Source: Sphingopyxis sp. (GTDB taxonomy: Bacteria > Pseudomonadota > Alphaproteobacteria > Sphingomonadales > Sphingomonadaceae). Taken from it: DNA of 64,000 bases. The notes beneath the pieces are model-generated. The model was not told where the DNA came from and ran no database searches. It saw only the letters and a list, made by a program, of their open reading frames with translations. Both the position numbers and the translations under genes were made by a program. Shown here one piece after another: positions 63,117-64,000 of this stretch; position 1 is the first letter of the stretch; each line of letters opens with the position of its first letter. The DNA is taken from assembly GCF_016793825.1 (NCBI RefSeq), contig NZ_JAEULM010000044.1, positions 124,001-188,000 of the forward strand, read 5' to 3'.

Positions 63117-63147
63117 AGATTCACCCGTTTCCCGGTCGAAAACGGCC

Positions 63148-64000
63148 TCAAGCGACGCAGCGTATCGCGAAGCTCCAGAAGAGCGCCTTCTCGGCATATT
63201 CGCTCTTGAGGTCGCCGCTCCCCTGATGGCCGCTGTCCATGTCGGTCCGCAGTATCGCCGGATTGCCGCTTGTCGAGCGATACCGGACCTCTGCGACCAG
63301 CTTTGCCGGCTCCCAATAAGGCACACGGTCGTCCTTGAGCCCGGCGGTGCAAAGCAACGGCGGATAGGCGGCGGCGCGCACATTCTCGTACGGTGAGATC
63401 GATGCGATATAGTCATAGGCCTTTGGATCGGCGAGCGGGTCGCCCCAGTCGGGACGGAACAGCGGGACCAACGGATGGCTGCCGTCACTCATCGTATTGA
63501 GCATGTCGACGAAGGGCACCTTCGCGATCACGCCCGCCCAGAGGGTCGGGGCGAGATTCATGCTGGCTCCGACGAGGAGGCCGCCAGCCGACAATCCATA
63601 GGAGACGACACGCCCCTTTGCAGCGTAGCCCTCACGCTCGAGATATTCGGTGCAGGCGACGAAATCGGTGAAGCTGTTGCGTTTGTTGAACTTGCGGCCG
63701 CCAAGGAACCATTGGCGGCCCTTTTCGGACCCTCCGCGAACGTGGGCGATCGCATAGCGCCATCCCCGGTCGACCAGCGCCAGCGCAGGGATCGAAAATT
63801 CGGGATCGCTCGACACGCCATAGGAACCATAGCCATATTGCAAAAGCGGCGATCGGCCGTCCCTTGGCGTGCCGCGCCGCGATAACAAGGTGATCGGAAC
63901 CATCTCGCCATCCGGTGCAGGCGCGAACAACCGTTCGACCTCATAATTGTCCGAATCGAAGCCGGTGACCGACTCCTGCTGCAAAATCTTTTGCTTTCCG
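63148..64000 (-). CDS. ptrB: Oligopeptidase B / S9 prolyl oligopeptidase family (N-terminus beyond window)
   Basis: The visible 283 residues are the C-terminal peptidase half. ERLFAPAPDGEMVPITLLSRRG leads in, PLLQYGYGSYGVSSDPEF and RYAIAHVRGGSEKGRQWF follow. VSYGLSAGGLLVGASMNLAPTLWAGVIAKVPFVD holds the nucleophile Ser, GLKDDRVPYWEPAKL the Asp and DSGHQGSGD the His. YGYGSYG and HVRGG are typical of oligopeptidase B, which cleaves after basic residues. The frame stays open to base 64000, so the propeller domain is missing. Confidence 0.88.
   Translation of the reverse strand, partial: GKQKILQQESVTGFDSDNYEVERLFAPAPDGEMVPITLLSRRGTPRDGRSPLLQYGYGSYGVSSDPEFSIPALALVDRGWRYAIAHVRGGSEKGRQWFLGGRKFNKRNSFTDFVACTEYLEREGYAAKGRVVSYGLSAGGLLVGASMNLAPTLWAGVIAKVPFVDMLNTMSDGSHPLVPLFRPDWGDPLADPKAYDYIASISPYENVRAAAYPPLLCTAGLKDDRVPYWEPAKLVAEVRYRSTSGNPAILRTDMDSGHQGSGDLKSEYAEKALFWSFAIRCVA

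Noticed and set aside
63041-63200. Integration site at the 3' end of tRNA-Lys
   Set aside because: No integrase, direct repeat or change of base composition follows the tRNA gene.

Overview
The window is a gene-dense, high-GC stretch of bacterial chromosome, best read as an alphaproteobacterium of the order Sphingomonadales (Sphingopyxis-like). This rests on a SapC-family gene beside a cytochrome b561 gene, a DUF1674 (SDHAF4-type) gene, a fused cysNC, a 2-oxoacid:ferredoxin oxidoreductase in an otherwise aerobic-looking gene set, and codon style. The genus is inference. I see no insertion sequence, integrase, prophage, CRISPR array or replication origin, and no gene-free stretch longer than about 250 bases. 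Two genes run off the ends: an AmpG-like transporter on the left and an oligopeptidase B on the right. Two tRNA genes are present, tRNA-Ala(CGC) and tRNA-Lys(TTT).

Layout. 1-18 kb holds housekeeping genes: a receiver-only response regulator, an rRNA pseudouridine synthase and rsmD, a UvrD/PcrA helicase, a DUF4349 lipoprotein, an aspartyl-hydroxylase-like protein, a DEAD-box helicase, a FAD-linked dehydrogenase, SapC with cytochrome b561, a small SDHAF4 gene and an RsmB-like methyltransferase. 18-21 kb carries the most unusual locus: a membrane TIR protein (TIR, one membrane segment, SH3, YARHG) overlapping by four bases a TPR/SLOG-like/class III cyclase-like protein. A strong hairpin ends exactly at the TIR start codon. 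21-28 kb has a DUF885 metallopeptidase lipoprotein, an MFS exporter, an RBBP9-type hydrolase with cysK, a SleB-type wall hydrolase and an MDR reductase.

28.5-33 kb is sulfate activation (cysD, cysNC, cysQ) led by a LysR gene. 33-48 kb is mostly branched-chain acyl-CoA catabolism: ivd followed by four small overlapping genes ending in a di-haem cytochrome c, then mccB-mccA-maoC-CoA ester lyase as one overlapping operon, and a MerR regulator upstream of a 600-residue acyl-CoA dehydrogenase. Set among these are an M13 peptidase, a second membrane TIR protein (TIR, one membrane segment, DUF3617-like domain) and a phospholipase D. The MerR gene has a near-ideal promoter overlapping a LiuR-like palindrome, and its transcript is predicted to be leaderless.

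48-64 kb contains hisI, purF, an SDR, and a probable seven-gene chain on the minus strand (korA-korB-secreted protein-DUF457-photolyase-Cfa-like-serine hydrolase). It ends with an esterase and rppH, a type 5 uracil-DNA glycosylase, folK, tRNA-Lys and the oligopeptidase B fragment.

The strongest candidates for undescribed biology are the two membrane TIR proteins. Both have the TIR domain at the N-terminus (predicted cytoplasmic), a single membrane segment and a different C-terminal domain predicted to lie outside. One of them is translationally coupled to a cyclase-like protein with a modified active site.
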